Numbered from the stretch's first letter, positions 1 through 8,979 are shown. The stretch: 64,000 nt of DNA from Acidobacteriota bacterium (GCA_021846985.1 JAJZVX010000007.1:62001-126000); one strand, 5' to 3'. The notes: generated from the sequence alone by a model not told the origin. Numbers and translations: made by a program.

Positions 1-634
1 TGTCGATGCCGGCATGGAATGCGCCTTCCCCATTGAAGGGATCCTGGCGTTCGCCAAAACTGGAGCCTATGCGGCCGACAACAGGCCAGATCGAGGGAGC
101 ATCGGCCAGTTGAGTCCAGTCGCCGATAAACGAAGGCGTGAGACCGCTCTCGATGGCGCGGGAAACACGGCCGGAGAGGGCCGCGGCACGCAGGCTGTAG
201 AGTTGATTGAACGAAAGCTTCACGTCCTGCGTGCTCACGTTGTCCGTCGAGGCCAGGCTGCTGGGGGTGGGCGCGGCTGCCACAGCTTCAGCGGCGGGCT
301 TGGCGGTGAGCTTGTTCTGGCGAAGACCGTAGAGGGCAGAAACTTCGCTGGCCAGGGCGCCGAGAGACGCTACCTGAATGTCGCGATCATGCGCCAGTTG
401 AGCCATGTGCTTGTAATCGCGGCGAAGGTTCTCGCGATCCTGGCGCATCTGGTTGAAGCTTTCCGTCTTGAGCAACATGCGGGTATAGGAGCCCGCGAGG
501 CCGACAATCGTGAACGCGCCCACAAGAGCCGCGGCCACGAAACCATAGGCATAGCGCAACGGAAGCGAGATCTTGCGGACCCGCCCGTCTTCATCTCTGG
601 CAACAAAGAGAATGTAATAGCGCTTGCGCAGCAT
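1..634 (-). CDS. M23 family metallopeptidase (partial, C-terminus outside window)
   Basis: This leftward gene is absent from the ORF track because it runs off the window edge. Read on the minus strand from the ATG at 634 it begins MLRKRYYILFVARDEDG. A hydrophobic segment follows at about residues 27-45 (membrane anchor or uncleaved signal) and then a charged, probably helical stretch. From about residue 190 it enters the peptidase domain with GSSFGERQDPF and FHAGID, where HAGID fits the first zinc-ligand motif (HxxxD) of M23 endopeptidases. The family cleaves peptide crosslinks in peptidoglycan in the periplasm. The catalytic HxH part lies beyond base 1, so activity cannot be judged. It is transcribed divergently from thiL. 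Confidence 0.85.
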   Translation of the reverse strand, partial: MLRKRYYILFVARDEDGRVRKISLPLRYAYGFVAAALVGAFTIVGLAGSYTRMLLKTESFNQMRQDRENLRRDYKHMAQLAHDRDIQVASLGALASEVSALYGLRQNKLTAKPAAEAVAAAPTPSSLASTDNVSTQDVKLSFNQLYSLRAAALSGRVSRAIESGLTPSFIGDWTQLADAPSIWPVVGRIGSSFGERQDPFNGEGAFHAGID

Positions 635-951
635 GAAGGCCTCTCATCCCTGCAAACATCCAGGGCCGCAAATCGCCGATCAAATCAGCTCAAAGCAAGA
701 ACGGCAAAAACAATAGCATCGCCCCGGCTGCAATATCCCCCCCACAGCCTGACTTGCAACTCCCACGGAACGTGTACCTAGGCTAGCAAAGCGGCCGTGC
801 GCGGGTCAACGCAATTCGCTGCGCATAAGTGGCTCCGTCGATGATGGAACCGGAAGAGAACCGCGTGCGAATCCGGTCCGGCCAATCCATCGCGCATCGA
901 GATTCGGTTCGCTTTTTATTCGTGAATACACCGCCGCCTGCCGATTAACCT
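635..951. other. Divergent intergenic region (peptidase / thiL)
   Basis: This stretch of about 317 bases lies between the divergent starts of the M23 peptidase and thiL and should carry both promoters. No coding sequence or strong hairpin stands out. The thiL ATG has no clear Shine-Dalgarno sequence, so a leaderless or short-leader transcript is possible. Confidence 0.5.
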
Positions 952-1977
952 ATGCTCAAAGGAATGCAACGTAAAGAAAAGACTCGAAACACCCCGGCAA
1001 GCGGCGAGTTGGCCCTCGTCGAGCAGATCCGGCGCAGAGCGGCCGGAGCCGCCGTTGGCGTGCGTCTGGGCATCGGCGACGACTGCGCCCTGCTACGCGT
1101 TCGGCCCGGAGAAGAGTTGGCCGTTACCACGGACCTCTCAATCGCCGGAGAGCATTTCCGGCTGGACTGGCATCCGCCGGAGGCGGCTGGCCACCGCACG
1201 CTGGCGCGGGGGCTCAGCGACCTGGCGGCCATGGGCGCGCGCCCCGTGGCGGCCTTCCTTTCCCTGGGTCTGCCCGCCGAGCTGACGCGGCACAAACGTG
1301 GGCAGCCCGCGTGGGTGGAGCGATTTTTCGACGGTCTGCTGGCGCTGGCCAAAGAGTATGAGGTTCCGCTGGCGGGCGGAGATCTGGCAGGATCGGCGCT
1401 GCCAGTGGCAGACATTGTGCTGGTGGGCGCGGCGCGGCGGGGGAGGGCCCTGCTGCGCTCCGGCGCCCGGGTCGGCGACCTGCTGTATGTAACCGGCAAG
1501 CTGGGCGGCGCGGCGGCGGGGCTGGCGCAACTGGCGAAAAGGAACGGCGCGCGCGGCCGCATCAGCGACGAAGCGGCCCAGGCCATGGCCCGGCACCTGT
1601 ATCCGCAGCCGCGCGTGGAGCAGGGACTTTGGCTCGCCCGTCGCGGCGTGGCCACGGCCGCAATGGATCTTAGCGATGGACTCTCGACGGACCTGGCGCG
1701 CCTTTGCACGGAGTCGGGCTTGGCGGCGGAGGTAGACGCGGATGCGCTGCCGGTAGCGGAAGGAGCCACGCTGGAGCAGGCGCTCAACGGCGGCGAGGAC
1801 TACGAGTTGCTGTTTACCGCGCCGGAAAGCGCACGCCTGCCACGCAGGATCGGCGGGATTGGCGTGACGCGCATCGGCCGGACGATGAAGAACCGGTCGG
1901 GACAACCGCACATCACGCTGCTTGCGGCCGGACGCCGCCGCGCGCTCCAGCCCGGCGGATGGGAGCACTTCACGTGA
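952..1977 (+). CDS. thiL: Thiamine-monophosphate kinase
   Basis: ThiL phosphorylates thiamine monophosphate to thiamine pyrophosphate in the cytoplasm, the last step of vitamin B1 cofactor synthesis. The 341-residue protein has the usual family length. It shows the N-terminal metal/nucleotide motif GIGDDCALL, the TTDLSIAGEHF segment, the LARGLSDLAAMGARP motif, AMDLSDGLSTDL in the C-terminal half, and NGGEDYELLFT near the end. All of these are typical of ThiL in the AIR-synthase-like (PurM) superfamily. The start used is ATG 952; ATG 964 is also in frame, but an AAAGGA sits directly against it with no spacer. No other thi genes are visible nearby. A small hypothetical gene follows closely on the same strand. 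Confidence 0.95.
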   Translation: MLKGMQRKEKTRNTPASGELALVEQIRRRAAGAAVGVRLGIGDDCALLRVRPGEELAVTTDLSIAGEHFRLDWHPPEAAGHRTLARGLSDLAAMGARPVAAFLSLGLPAELTRHKRGQPAWVERFFDGLLALAKEYEVPLAGGDLAGSALPVADIVLVGAARRGRALLRSGARVGDLLYVTGKLGGAAAGLAQLAKRNGARGRISDEAAQAMARHLYPQPRVEQGLWLARRGVATAAMDLSDGLSTDLARLCTESGLAAEVDADALPVAEGATLEQALNGGEDYELLFTAPESARLPRRIGGIGVTRIGRTMKNRSGQPHITLLAAGRRRALQPGGWEHFT

Positions 1978-2035
1978 GCGCGCACCCGCGGGCGGGGTTG
2001 CGGCTTGTGGAGGAGGCAATGGGAGCGAGACCGCA

Positions 2036-2593
2036 GTGAAGACGGAGATCGACCTGAGCTTTGCGCACAACTGGAACGCGGAAGCGCTCCCGGCGCGGCT
2101 GGCCATTCTGCCGCGGCGGCATTTTGTCTATCCGCAGGCGGCGGAGGAGGTGGAGCGCGGCGCACTGGAGCTGCTGGTACGGCCCGAGGGCGCAGAGGCG
2201 TTCCTGGCCACGTGCGCGCTGGGGTTTCGCGACGTTGTGGTTCCGAGCGGCATTTGGGCGGCGCCGTGCCCGGCAGCGCTCTGCGCGGTGGCAGGCGGGT
2301 ACGCGTACCTGATCGACACCACGGCGCCGGAGCGGTTCACCATGCTCGCCTACCGGCCGGTGATGGGGGTGCGCGCCGTGCCCGAGGCCGGGCTACTTCT
2401 GTTTGTGGGACATCATCGCATGCTGGCGTGGGGCGCGCAGGGCCTGGCGTGGGAGACGGAAAAGCTTTCCGACGAGGGCGTAACCCTCACGGCCGTCGAG
2501 AACGGCGTGGCGCGCGGCACGAGATGGGAGATGAGGAACGACCGGGAGACGCCGTTTGCGGTCGAACTGCGCACGGGCCGGCAAATCGGCTAA
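2036..2593 (+). CDS. Conserved hypothetical protein downstream of thiL
   Basis: I do not recognise a family. The 185-residue protein begins with GTG (VKTEIDLSFAHNW) at 2036. I chose this start because the reading frame has no nearby ATG and the frame upstream overlaps thiL; an AGGAGG lies about 17 bases upstream. The product is soluble-looking, with no signal peptide or membrane segment. It has an acidic, aliphatic N-terminal half (HFVYPQAAEEVERGALEL) and ends with ELRTGRQIG. Codon use matches thiL, which supports a real gene in the same transcription unit. It ends three bases before the convergent glycosyltransferase gene. Confidence 0.7.
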   Translation: MKTEIDLSFAHNWNAEALPARLAILPRRHFVYPQAAEEVERGALELLVRPEGAEAFLATCALGFRDVVVPSGIWAAPCPAALCAVAGGYAYLIDTTAPERFTMLAYRPVMGVRAVPEAGLLLFVGHHRMLAWGAQGLAWETEKLSDEGVTLTAVENGVARGTRWEMRNDRETPFAVELRTGRQIG

Positions 2594-2596
2594 GAG

Positions 2597-3865
2597 CTAG
2601 ATGCTGCGCCTCCTGCCGCCAAGCATCCGCCGGTAGGCCGTGTAGACGCCTTCAAAGACCGCGTCCCAGCTTGCGGAGAGCACGTGGGCGCGGGCCGCCT
2701 GGCGCATCAGGGCGTGGCGGGCGGGGTCGGCGAGGAGGCCGGAGACGGCGGAGGCGAAATCGGCATCGGGTACGATGCGGCCGGTTACGCCGTCTTGCAC
2801 AATCGTGGCCGGACCGCCGTCGGGCGTGACAATGGCGGGCACGCCGCTGGCCAGGGCTTCCAGGACGACATTGCCGAAGGTATCGGTGTGCGAGGGGAAG
2901 ACGAAAAGATCCATGCCGGCGCAGGCTTCGGCAAGGGCTTCGCCGCGCAACACGCCCGTGAACTCTGCCCGAGGCAGCCGCTCGCGGAGCCAGGACTCCT
3001 CGCCGCCGTGGCCCACGATGCGGAAACGGAATGTTTTGCAGGTTTGGTCGAGTTCCTTCTGAACATCTGCCAGCAGGGCGACGTTTTTCTCCACGGAGAG
3101 ACGGCCCACAAAGCCGAGAACACAATCGCGGTCCTGTGGATCGCGACGGCGTTTGGCGGGGTTGAACAATTCGGCATCGACGCCGCGGGGCATGAGATGG
3201 CAGGGGCGGCCGGTGGCATTTTGAAGCAGCGCGCAGAGGCCGGGGTTGGGCGCGAAGAGGATCTGGGCGACGGAGTAGAAGCGGGCTGCGGTGGCCATGG
3301 CGGCATCTTCGATGAAGTGGCCGATGCGGGCCGACGGCTCCTGGGGCAGCAGGCGCAGAAATCGCCGCGCGCGCCGCGCGGCATATTCGTGCAAGTTGGT
3401 GTGCCAACTGGCCGCCAGCGGCAGGCCGCGATCAAGGGCGAGGCCGGCGCCCAGCATGCCCACCTCACTGGGACCGGTGATGTGCACGAGATCGGGATGG
3501 AAGCGCTCGAGAACGCCGTCGATCAGCGGAATATGGCGGAGGAAGGCGGGATCGAAGCGGAGATCCTTTTCCAGGGCAAAGGAGAGCAGGCCGCGGGGCA
3601 GTTCCAGCGTCCACACGTTGCCTTCTTCCTTGAAAGCCGGCACGCGGCAACCGGCGCGCACGCAGAGAAAGGGAAGATTGCGGCGGCGGGCAAAGGCCTC
3701 AAAGTGCCGGCTGGTGTGGGCGACTCCATTGACCTCGTGGAAGGAGTCGGGAAAGTAGGCCACGCGGGGCGAGTCTTCGCGCATGAATGGGTCAGGATAC
3801 AACATGCGAAGCCGTGTGAGCGCCATCGGGCGCGCCGGCGGGGTTGAGGCGGCCGGGTTTCTCAT
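2597..3865 (-). CDS. GT4-family glycosyltransferase
   Basis: This GT-B fold glycosyltransferase resembles the MgtA/PimB-type glycosyl/mannosyltransferases that transfer sugars from nucleotide donors to lipid or glycan acceptors at the inner membrane. Visible features are RVAYFPDSFHEVNGVAHTS (N-terminal acceptor domain), ITGPSEVGMLGA, ASWHTNLHEYA, the linker motif LMPRGVDAELFNP, FVGRLSVEKN, and the donor-site FPSHTDTFGNVVLEALASG. The ORF is open back to 4000, but that would overlap the upstream gene. I set the start at ATG 3865; the ATGs at 3826, 3805 and 3784 are alternatives, and homologues usually begin close to RVAYFPD. None has a convincing ribosome site. It follows the two PHP-like genes on the same strand and may act with them in surface glycan metabolism (inference). 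Confidence 0.88.
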   Translation of the reverse strand: MRNPAASTPPARPMALTRLRMLYPDPFMREDSPRVAYFPDSFHEVNGVAHTSRHFEAFARRRNLPFLCVRAGCRVPAFKEEGNVWTLELPRGLLSFALEKDLRFDPAFLRHIPLIDGVLERFHPDLVHITGPSEVGMLGAGLALDRGLPLAASWHTNLHEYAARRARRFLRLLPQEPSARIGHFIEDAAMATAARFYSVAQILFAPNPGLCALLQNATGRPCHLMPRGVDAELFNPAKRRRDPQDRDCVLGFVGRLSVEKNVALLADVQKELDQTCKTFRFRIVGHGGEESWLRERLPRAEFTGVLRGEALAEACAGMDLFVFPSHTDTFGNVVLEALASGVPAIVTPDGGPATIVQDGVTGRIVPDADFASAVSGLLADPARHALMRQAARAHVLSASWDAVFEGVYTAYRRMLGGRRRSI

Positions 3866-3923
3866 CCGGAACGTCTTGCGCACGCGCTCCGGAGCGCCGC
3901 ATGGCGGGATGGAGCGGTGCCGG

Positions 3924-5081
3924 TCATCCCTCCTGTTCGCCGAGCGCCAGACGCAGCTGATGCGAATCCCGCCAGGCCATGCGGAGCCCGCCGGAAACAA
4001 AGCCCCGGCCCATCATCTGCACCGCGGCGATCGTCAAGCCAAGCGCCCGCGGGGCGCGGCCCTTCGACCACAACTCGCTGAGCGGCCTCACCACGCCGTT
4101 GGCGTCGGGGTGATAGACACGCTCGTCCCAGGTGCGCGAACCCTGCGGAAACTCCGGGTAGTGGCGGACGGCGTCAATGGTGGACTGAAGGATCCGGTGC
4201 TTCCACGGCTCGGCATACTGGGGCAGGAAGAGCATGTCGCTGCGGCGCTTGCGGCGAATCTCGTGAACAAACTCGGTGAAGCTGGCGGCGTTGGTCAGGT
4301 TGATGTTGGCGTTGGGCTCAACACCGTGACGGTCGCCACCGGCCACGAGCAGCATGTGCCACTGCTCGGCCAGGCGGCGCACGGCGCGGTTTTCGTCCCA
4401 ATTGCGCAGACCGTTGAGTTCCAGAGCATGGAGCCATGCGCCATTCTTTTGCAGAAACTCGTTCACCAGAAACTGGTGGCGCGCGGTGCCAACCAGGTAA
4501 AGATCCCAGAGCGGATGGTTGAAGACAACCAGAACGTTGGGCTCCTCATTCAACGCGACAAGAATCTCGGTGAGCCGCTTGGAATCGGGGTGCGCCGTGT
4601 AATGGGCCAGCGTGGCCATCCACTCCGTGGCGCGGGCGCTGGGAAGATTGTGGATGCCGAGGTGGAACGACTGCTCGCCGTACGGAGCGCTCCACTCCAC
4701 CGAGACGGGAATCTGGCGCGCGCTGGGCACGGTGCGCAGCAGCATCGGCGCCTTGATGTTGTCGTGGTCGGAGATGGAAACCATGGGAGCCAGACCAAGC
4801 TGTTCAATCTGGCGGGTTTCAAGATCGAAGGCCAGCTTCGGCGTCATCGGCGGTGTCCAATAACCAGCCGCGTAGTTGATGCGCAGTCCGTACTTAGCCT
4901 CGGATCGCGCCTCCAGCCGCGAAAGCAGCGGACGGATCACGGGATACTGGCTGCCGAGGTTGGCGAGAAAGTCGAGCGTCTCCTTGGATTGGTTGGTGTG
5001 GCTGTGCAGCGAGACGCCGGTCCGGAAGCCCTGATGAGCGCGCGCGTTGCGCCAGAGATACGAGATGATCGAGTGGGCCAT
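3924..5081 (-). CDS. PHP-like metal-dependent phosphoesterase-type protein (copy 1)
   Basis: The 385-residue protein carries the spaced histidine/aspartate motifs of the PHP superfamily of metal-dependent phosphoesterases: HSHT at 26-29, SDHD at 104-107, H140 and H144 in SFHLGIH, FNHP at 187-190 and GGDRHG at 248-253. There is no signal peptide, so it probably acts in the cytoplasm. The C-terminal third (WDERVYHPD, GGLRMAWRDSHQLRLALG) is shared with the next gene and looks specific to this pair. The substrate cannot be read from sequence. The start ATG (MAHSIISYLWR) matches the start of the paralogue exactly. It lies 232 bases downstream of its paralogue and 58 bases upstream of the glycosyltransferase. 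Confidence 0.75.
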   Translation of the reverse strand: MAHSIISYLWRNARAHQGFRTGVSLHSHTNQSKETLDFLANLGSQYPVIRPLLSRLEARSEAKYGLRINYAAGYWTPPMTPKLAFDLETRQIEQLGLAPMVSISDHDNIKAPMLLRTVPSARQIPVSVEWSAPYGEQSFHLGIHNLPSARATEWMATLAHYTAHPDSKRLTEILVALNEEPNVLVVFNHPLWDLYLVGTARHQFLVNEFLQKNGAWLHALELNGLRNWDENRAVRRLAEQWHMLLVAGGDRHGVEPNANINLTNAASFTEFVHEIRRKRRSDMLFLPQYAEPWKHRILQSTIDAVRHYPEFPQGSRTWDERVYHPDANGVVRPLSELWSKGRAPRALGLTIAAVQMMGRGFVSGGLRMAWRDSHQLRLALGEQEG

Positions 5082-5313
5082 ATCCGCTCCTCGAATGCCT
5101 GAAGGGTTTCCAAACTTAGGCTGGAATACCCATAGTCAGTATCGAAAGTGGAAGTAAACACTGGGTTAACGAGGAACGAATGGCCGTTCAATTCAAAGGA
5201 GAATCAAGGAAGTCACCTGGTTCCAGAGAGAATCGTCCGGAACCGCCCCCTCCCGGCATGGGACGAGTCGAGCGTATCCGCAAACGGTCGTTGGGAAGCC
5301 TTGCAGGGGCGGT

Positions 5314-6471
5314 CTAGCCGTCGCGGTCGCCCAGGGCGAGCCGCAACTGGTCGGCGTCGCTCCACACCATACGCAACCCGCCGGAGACAAGGCGGCGGCC
5401 CATCAACTGGAAGAGGGCGACGCTGGAGCGGATGGCCCAGGGCGGCGCGCCTTTCAGCCAGAGCTCGCCGAGCGGGCGCGGAGCGCCGCCGGGGCCGGGA
5501 TGGTAAAAGCGCTCGTCCCAGGCACGGGAGCCGTGAGGAAAGTCGGGATAGTAGCGCACGGCGTCGATGCCGGATTGCAGCATGCGCAGCTTCCACGGCT
5601 CGGCATATTGCGGCAGGAAGAGGATATGGCTGCGGCGCTCGTCGCGTATCTCGTGGACAAAGTCGGTGAAGGTAGAGGCGTTGGTCAGGTTGATGTTGGC
5701 GCTGGGCTCAAGGCCGTGGCGGTCGCCGCCAGAGAGCAGTTGCGTGTGCCACCTCTCGGCCAGCTTGCAGGTGGCGCGGTTCTCCTCCCAGTTGCGCAGG
5801 CCGTTCAGCTCGAGAGCGTGGAAGTGGCTGCCGAATTTCTGCAGGAATTCGTTCACCAGGAAGCGATGCTTCTCGCGGCCGATCAGGTAGAGATCCCACA
5901 TGGGGTGATTGAAGACAATCAGGACATCGTCTTCGGCATGGAGGGCGGCGAGAATCTGCGCCAGGCGGGCATCGCCGGGATCGGCCGTGTGATCGGCAAG
6001 CGCGGCCATCCAGGCGGCGGCGCGGGCCGGGGGCAGGTTGTGAATGCCGAGGTGGAAGGACTGCTCGCCGTAGGGAACGCTCCACTCCACGGAGATGGGG
6101 ATAGGACGGGCGGAGGCAACCGTGCTGAGCAGCAGCGGCGCCTGGATGCTGTCGTGATCGGTAAGGGAGACCATGGCCTCCAGGCCGAGCTTTTCAATCT
6201 GCTCGCGCTCCAAGTCGAAGGCCTGGCGGGGCATGAGAGGCGGCGTCCAGTAGGCGGCGGCGTAGTCGATGCATTGGCCGTCTTTGGCCTCGGAGTGGCT
6301 CTCGATCCACAGCTTCAGGCGGCGCATGGAAGGATACTGGTCCGCCACCTTGGAGAGAAACGACAGCGGCTCGATGGACTGATTGGTGTGGCTGTGCAGC
6401 GAGACGCCCGCGCGGAAGCCATGGTGCGCCCTGCGATCGCGCCACAGATAAGAGATGGACAACTGGGCCAT
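5314..6471 (-). CDS. PHP-like metal-dependent phosphoesterase-type protein (copy 2, tandem paralogue)
   Basis: This is a tandem duplicate of the next gene to the left. It has the same length (385 residues), the same N-terminus (MAQLSISYLWRDRRAH) and all the same putative metal motifs: HSHTNQS, LTDHDS, SFHLGIH, FNHPMWDLYL and GGDRHG. By eye most positions are identical or conservative. The ORF track extends it to 6663, but the paralogue shows that ATG 6471 is the true start. PHP-superfamily proteins hydrolyse phosphoesters using a trinuclear metal site; the substrate here is unknown. It is separated from copy 1 by 232 bases with no gene, so the copies may be transcribed separately or as one unit. 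Confidence 0.75.
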   Translation of the reverse strand: MAQLSISYLWRDRRAHHGFRAGVSLHSHTNQSIEPLSFLSKVADQYPSMRRLKLWIESHSEAKDGQCIDYAAAYWTPPLMPRQAFDLEREQIEKLGLEAMVSLTDHDSIQAPLLLSTVASARPIPISVEWSVPYGEQSFHLGIHNLPPARAAAWMAALADHTADPGDARLAQILAALHAEDDVLIVFNHPMWDLYLIGREKHRFLVNEFLQKFGSHFHALELNGLRNWEENRATCKLAERWHTQLLSGGDRHGLEPSANINLTNASTFTDFVHEIRDERRSHILFLPQYAEPWKLRMLQSGIDAVRYYPDFPHGSRAWDERFYHPGPGGAPRPLGELWLKGAPPWAIRSSVALFQLMGRRLVSGGLRMVWSDADQLRLALGDRDG

Positions 6472-6689
6472 AAGAGTCGGCGACCTGTCAGATTTGCATG
6501 AGGCCGCAGTTTGCGAACTGCGAAAGACCGGCCGGAACCGCGGGGCAGGAACCCAAGGCCTGAAATGCAAGCGAAAAACAGGATCCTGACCTAACGTTAG
6601 CAGAAGCGGGCCGGATGAAGGGATGAAAATGGGAAAAGCGGGGTGCGCGCGCGAGTGGGCCACTCTCCTGGCGCCTTCTGCAATCTTTT

Positions 6690-7763
6690 CTATTTGCTCG
6701 TCTTGGCGATCTCTGGCCCCAGAAACTCCTCGACCGTGATGCCCGCCAGCAGCTCCTTGTTGAGAATCGACGGACGCACGCCGGCGGCCTGGGCCGCTTC
6801 GGCCTCGGGAGCAAGATAGTTCTCCGTAAGGCCGCCACGCAGAATCTCGAAGGCCTGCTCGGGCGTGTCGGCAAACTGGAACAGATCGAAGTCCTTGGGA
6901 GAAATGGTGCCCGCATCGACGAGCGCCTCCAGGTTCAAAACCTTGCTCCAGTAGTCGGCGCCATAAACCACCACCGTAATCTTCTTGGCCAGCTTGCGCG
7001 TCTGGGCGAGGGTGAGAATCTCAAACATCTCGTCCAGCGTGCCAAAACCGCCGGGAAAAACCACCAGGGCCTTGGAGAGATAGGCAAACCAGAGTTTGCG
7101 CATGAAAAAGTAGTGGAACTCGAAGTTGAGCGAGGGCGTGATGTAGGGGTTGGGAAACTGCTCGAAAGGAAGCCGGATATTGAGCCCGATGGTTTTGCCG
7201 CCGGCCTCGCTGGCGCCGCGGTTGGCGGCCTCCATAATGCCAGGTCCGCCCCCTGACGTAACCACAAAGCGGTGGCGAAGCGAAGGAAGGTTTTTAGACC
7301 AGGCCGTAAGCATGTGGGCCAGACGCCGGGCGTCTTCGTAGTAGCGCGCCATCTTCACCGCGGCCACGGCGCGCTTCATCTGCAGTTCGGAGGGCTCGGC
7401 ATCGGCAGCCGGGTGACCGGCAGGCTGCTCGTGGCCCGGGGCCAGGCGCGCCGAGCCGGTGTTTTCCAGCAGTTCGAGAGCGTGATCGGCCTCCTCGCGG
7501 GGCCGGAAGCGCGCCGAGCCGAAGAAGACCACCGTGTCCTGAATCTGTTCGCGGCGAAAACGCGCCAGCGGCTCCATATACTCGGAGACGATGCGGATCA
7601 GGCGCCCATCCGCGCTGTTCAGAAAGCCCGGATTTTCGTAGGCAAGAGGCGCTTTGGCCAGAGGCGCAAGCGCGCCATTGCCGGGATGGGTGGCCGGCGG
7701 GACGGCAGCTTCGGGGGTTGAATGTGGCTGCGCCTGACCGATTCCGTTGCTCTCCTGATGCAT
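6690..7763 (-). CDS. LOG-family (TIGR00730-type) protein
   Basis: The protein contains the LOG/lysine-decarboxylase-like Rossmann fold signature: VVFFGSARF near the start of the domain, TSGGGPGIMEAANRG, and PGGFGTLDEMFE. In characterised members PGGxGTxxE supports nucleoside 5'-monophosphate phosphoribohydrolase activity, which releases cytokinin-type or other bases. The roughly 357-residue form has an N-terminal extension of about 80 residues and an Ala/Pro/Glu-rich insert after the first strand (ARLAPGHEQPAGHPAADAE), so it is longer than the roughly 190-residue plant/actinobacterial LOG enzymes. I start it at ATG 7763 (MHQESNGIG); the track start at 7814 would overlap the upstream gene. It is 11 bases downstream of a small membrane-protein gene and probably cotranscribed with it. 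Confidence 0.88.
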   Translation of the reverse strand: MHQESNGIGQAQPHSTPEAAVPPATHPGNGALAPLAKAPLAYENPGFLNSADGRLIRIVSEYMEPLARFRREQIQDTVVFFGSARFRPREEADHALELLENTGSARLAPGHEQPAGHPAADAEPSELQMKRAVAAVKMARYYEDARRLAHMLTAWSKNLPSLRHRFVVTSGGGPGIMEAANRGASEAGGKTIGLNIRLPFEQFPNPYITPSLNFEFHYFFMRKLWFAYLSKALVVFPGGFGTLDEMFEILTLAQTRKLAKKITVVVYGADYWSKVLNLEALVDAGTISPKDFDLFQFADTPEQAFEILRGGLTENYLAPEAEAAQAAGVRPSILNKELLAGITVEEFLGPEIAKTSK

Positions 7764-7774
7764 GCGTACCTGCC

Positions 7775-8140
7775 TCACTCGTCGCGGCCGATGGCGCTGC
7801 GAAATGCAAACCACAGGTTCAAAAGGCCTAATCCAGAGACGATGCCGCGCACCGCTCCGTTAGCGGCATAAATGGAAAGGGTAGGGAATTGCACAAAAAG
7901 CGGATTCTGGTCCCAGAACATCCGCGACCACGGCGCATAGCAGACCGCCAGGCCGATGTACATGCGCAGAAGAACGCGGAGAAACAGCTCCGTACGCTCC
8001 AGCCAGCGAGGAATGCGATGGGGCATGCGGCCAACAACCGGCTCCGGGCCGGCAACCTGCGGCGGACGAGGCGTGAGCCCGGGTTCGCGAGCCGGGCTCA
8101 CGGCAAAAGAAGGCGAAGTGGACTCCGGCTGCTGGGGCAT
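7775..8140 (-). CDS. Small hypothetical membrane protein
   Basis: I do not recognise a family. From ATG 8140 (MPQQPESTSPSF) the product is about 121 residues, with a Pro/Ser-rich N-terminus and a basic stretch (HRIPRWLERTELF). Two hydrophobic segments follow (FLRVLLRMYIGLAVCYA and IVSGLGLLNLWFAF), separated by an aromatic loop (WSRMFWDQNPLF). It is probably a small inner-membrane protein. The upstream extension to 8323 in the ORF track is Arg-rich and lacks coding character, so I left it out. The gene lies 11 bases before the LOG-family gene. Confidence 0.6.
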   Translation of the reverse strand: MPQQPESTSPSFAVSPAREPGLTPRPPQVAGPEPVVGRMPHRIPRWLERTELFLRVLLRMYIGLAVCYAPWSRMFWDQNPLFVQFPTLSIYAANGAVRGIVSGLGLLNLWFAFRSAIGRDE

Positions 8141-8979
8141 CTTCAAAAGTCTATACGCGGCGCTCACGATGCCTGCCTGGACAGGGAGCTTTGCAGCCGG
8201 CCGGTCGTCCCCGGCCCGGCTCTGAGAGGCCGTAATGCAACGGTACCACAGCCTGGACCCGCGCCAGCGGCGAAGCCTCTGCTGTTTCCGAAGCGCTGCC
8301 GCCAGCGCGCCTGGAGGCTCCACAGCTTCGGCGCCTCACCTGAGGAGCGGCTCGCGCCGACAGGGGAAGACCGGACAGCCCCACCTCGGCCGTGCGTGGA
8401 TAAAAATGAGAGATACGAACATATAAATGATCGGTTTTAATAAAACAAAAATTTATACGGAATTTATATTTATTATCAATTTTTGAATGGACTTTTCGAA
8501 CGTAGAGGGCTACCTTGCGTAAAGGCGGCAGGCCGTGCGCCGTCTCAGAACCGCGCACGGAGACTGTAACGGGCATCCGATGCCCGCTCCGCGCATTGGG
8601 CCCAAGGGCCTCTCACTCGCCGGGAGCAAAGGAACTGTGGGACCGTGTTCCTGGGGCGAGATTGCCAGAATCTGAGGTGGCATCCCCGTCCAGCGTTGTT
8701 GGGGTACAGGCTCGTGCACATCGCGCATGGGCCTGCACCCAGCCTTAAGGGCTTTCCCTGCCCTCCACTTGCACAATGGATTGCTCCCCAACTCCCCGGT
8801 CTGGGAGCCCGGCGCCTTCGTGTCCAAGATTCTTGGGCCTCGGTGCGCGCGACCATCGGTACCCGCGAAGCAACCGCCCATCCGCTTGCTCGCCCGCTTC
8901 GGGATTGCGGAAATGAGAAAATGAAAGCAGGGGCCGGCCATCTGACGAGAACCAGCCGGTCCCGGGGGAACCCTTGATC
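8141..8979. other. 839-base gene-free region with AT-rich island
   Basis: No ORF in this stretch has coding character. It has two parts. The first, about 8405-8505, is strikingly AT-rich (runs such as AAATTTATACGG, TTTATATTTATTATC) in an otherwise GC-rich neighbourhood. The second, about 8510-8790, is GC-rich and packed with inverted repeats (see the candidate RNA). The rest, up to the sugar isomerase-like gene, shows only a ribosome site (CGGGGGAA) just before ATG 8980. Confidence 0.6.
8532..8755 (+). ncRNA. Candidate structured RNA (run of hairpins)
   Basis: Several inverted repeats follow each other. CCGTGCGC (8532-8539) pairs with GCGCACGG (8552-8559). GGGCAT pairs with ATGCCC at about 8573-8587. 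CTCGCC (8616-8621) pairs with GGCGAG (8655-8660) and encloses AGGAAC/GTTCCT (8630-8635/8647-8652). GGCT-C-GTGCA pairs with TGCAC-CC-AGCC at about 8709-8744. Nested and serial helices of this density in a gene-free region immediately after an AT-rich island suggest a structured transcript. I could not match it to tmRNA, RNase P RNA or SRP RNA. A 6S-like RNA is conceivable but not shown. The strand is unproven. Confidence 0.3.

Noticed and set aside
8510-8941. ORFs in the gap at 8.5-9.0 kb (for example 8510-8941 minus, 8645-8977 plus)
   Set aside because: No recognisable motif, no ribosome site, and the region is dominated by inverted repeats.
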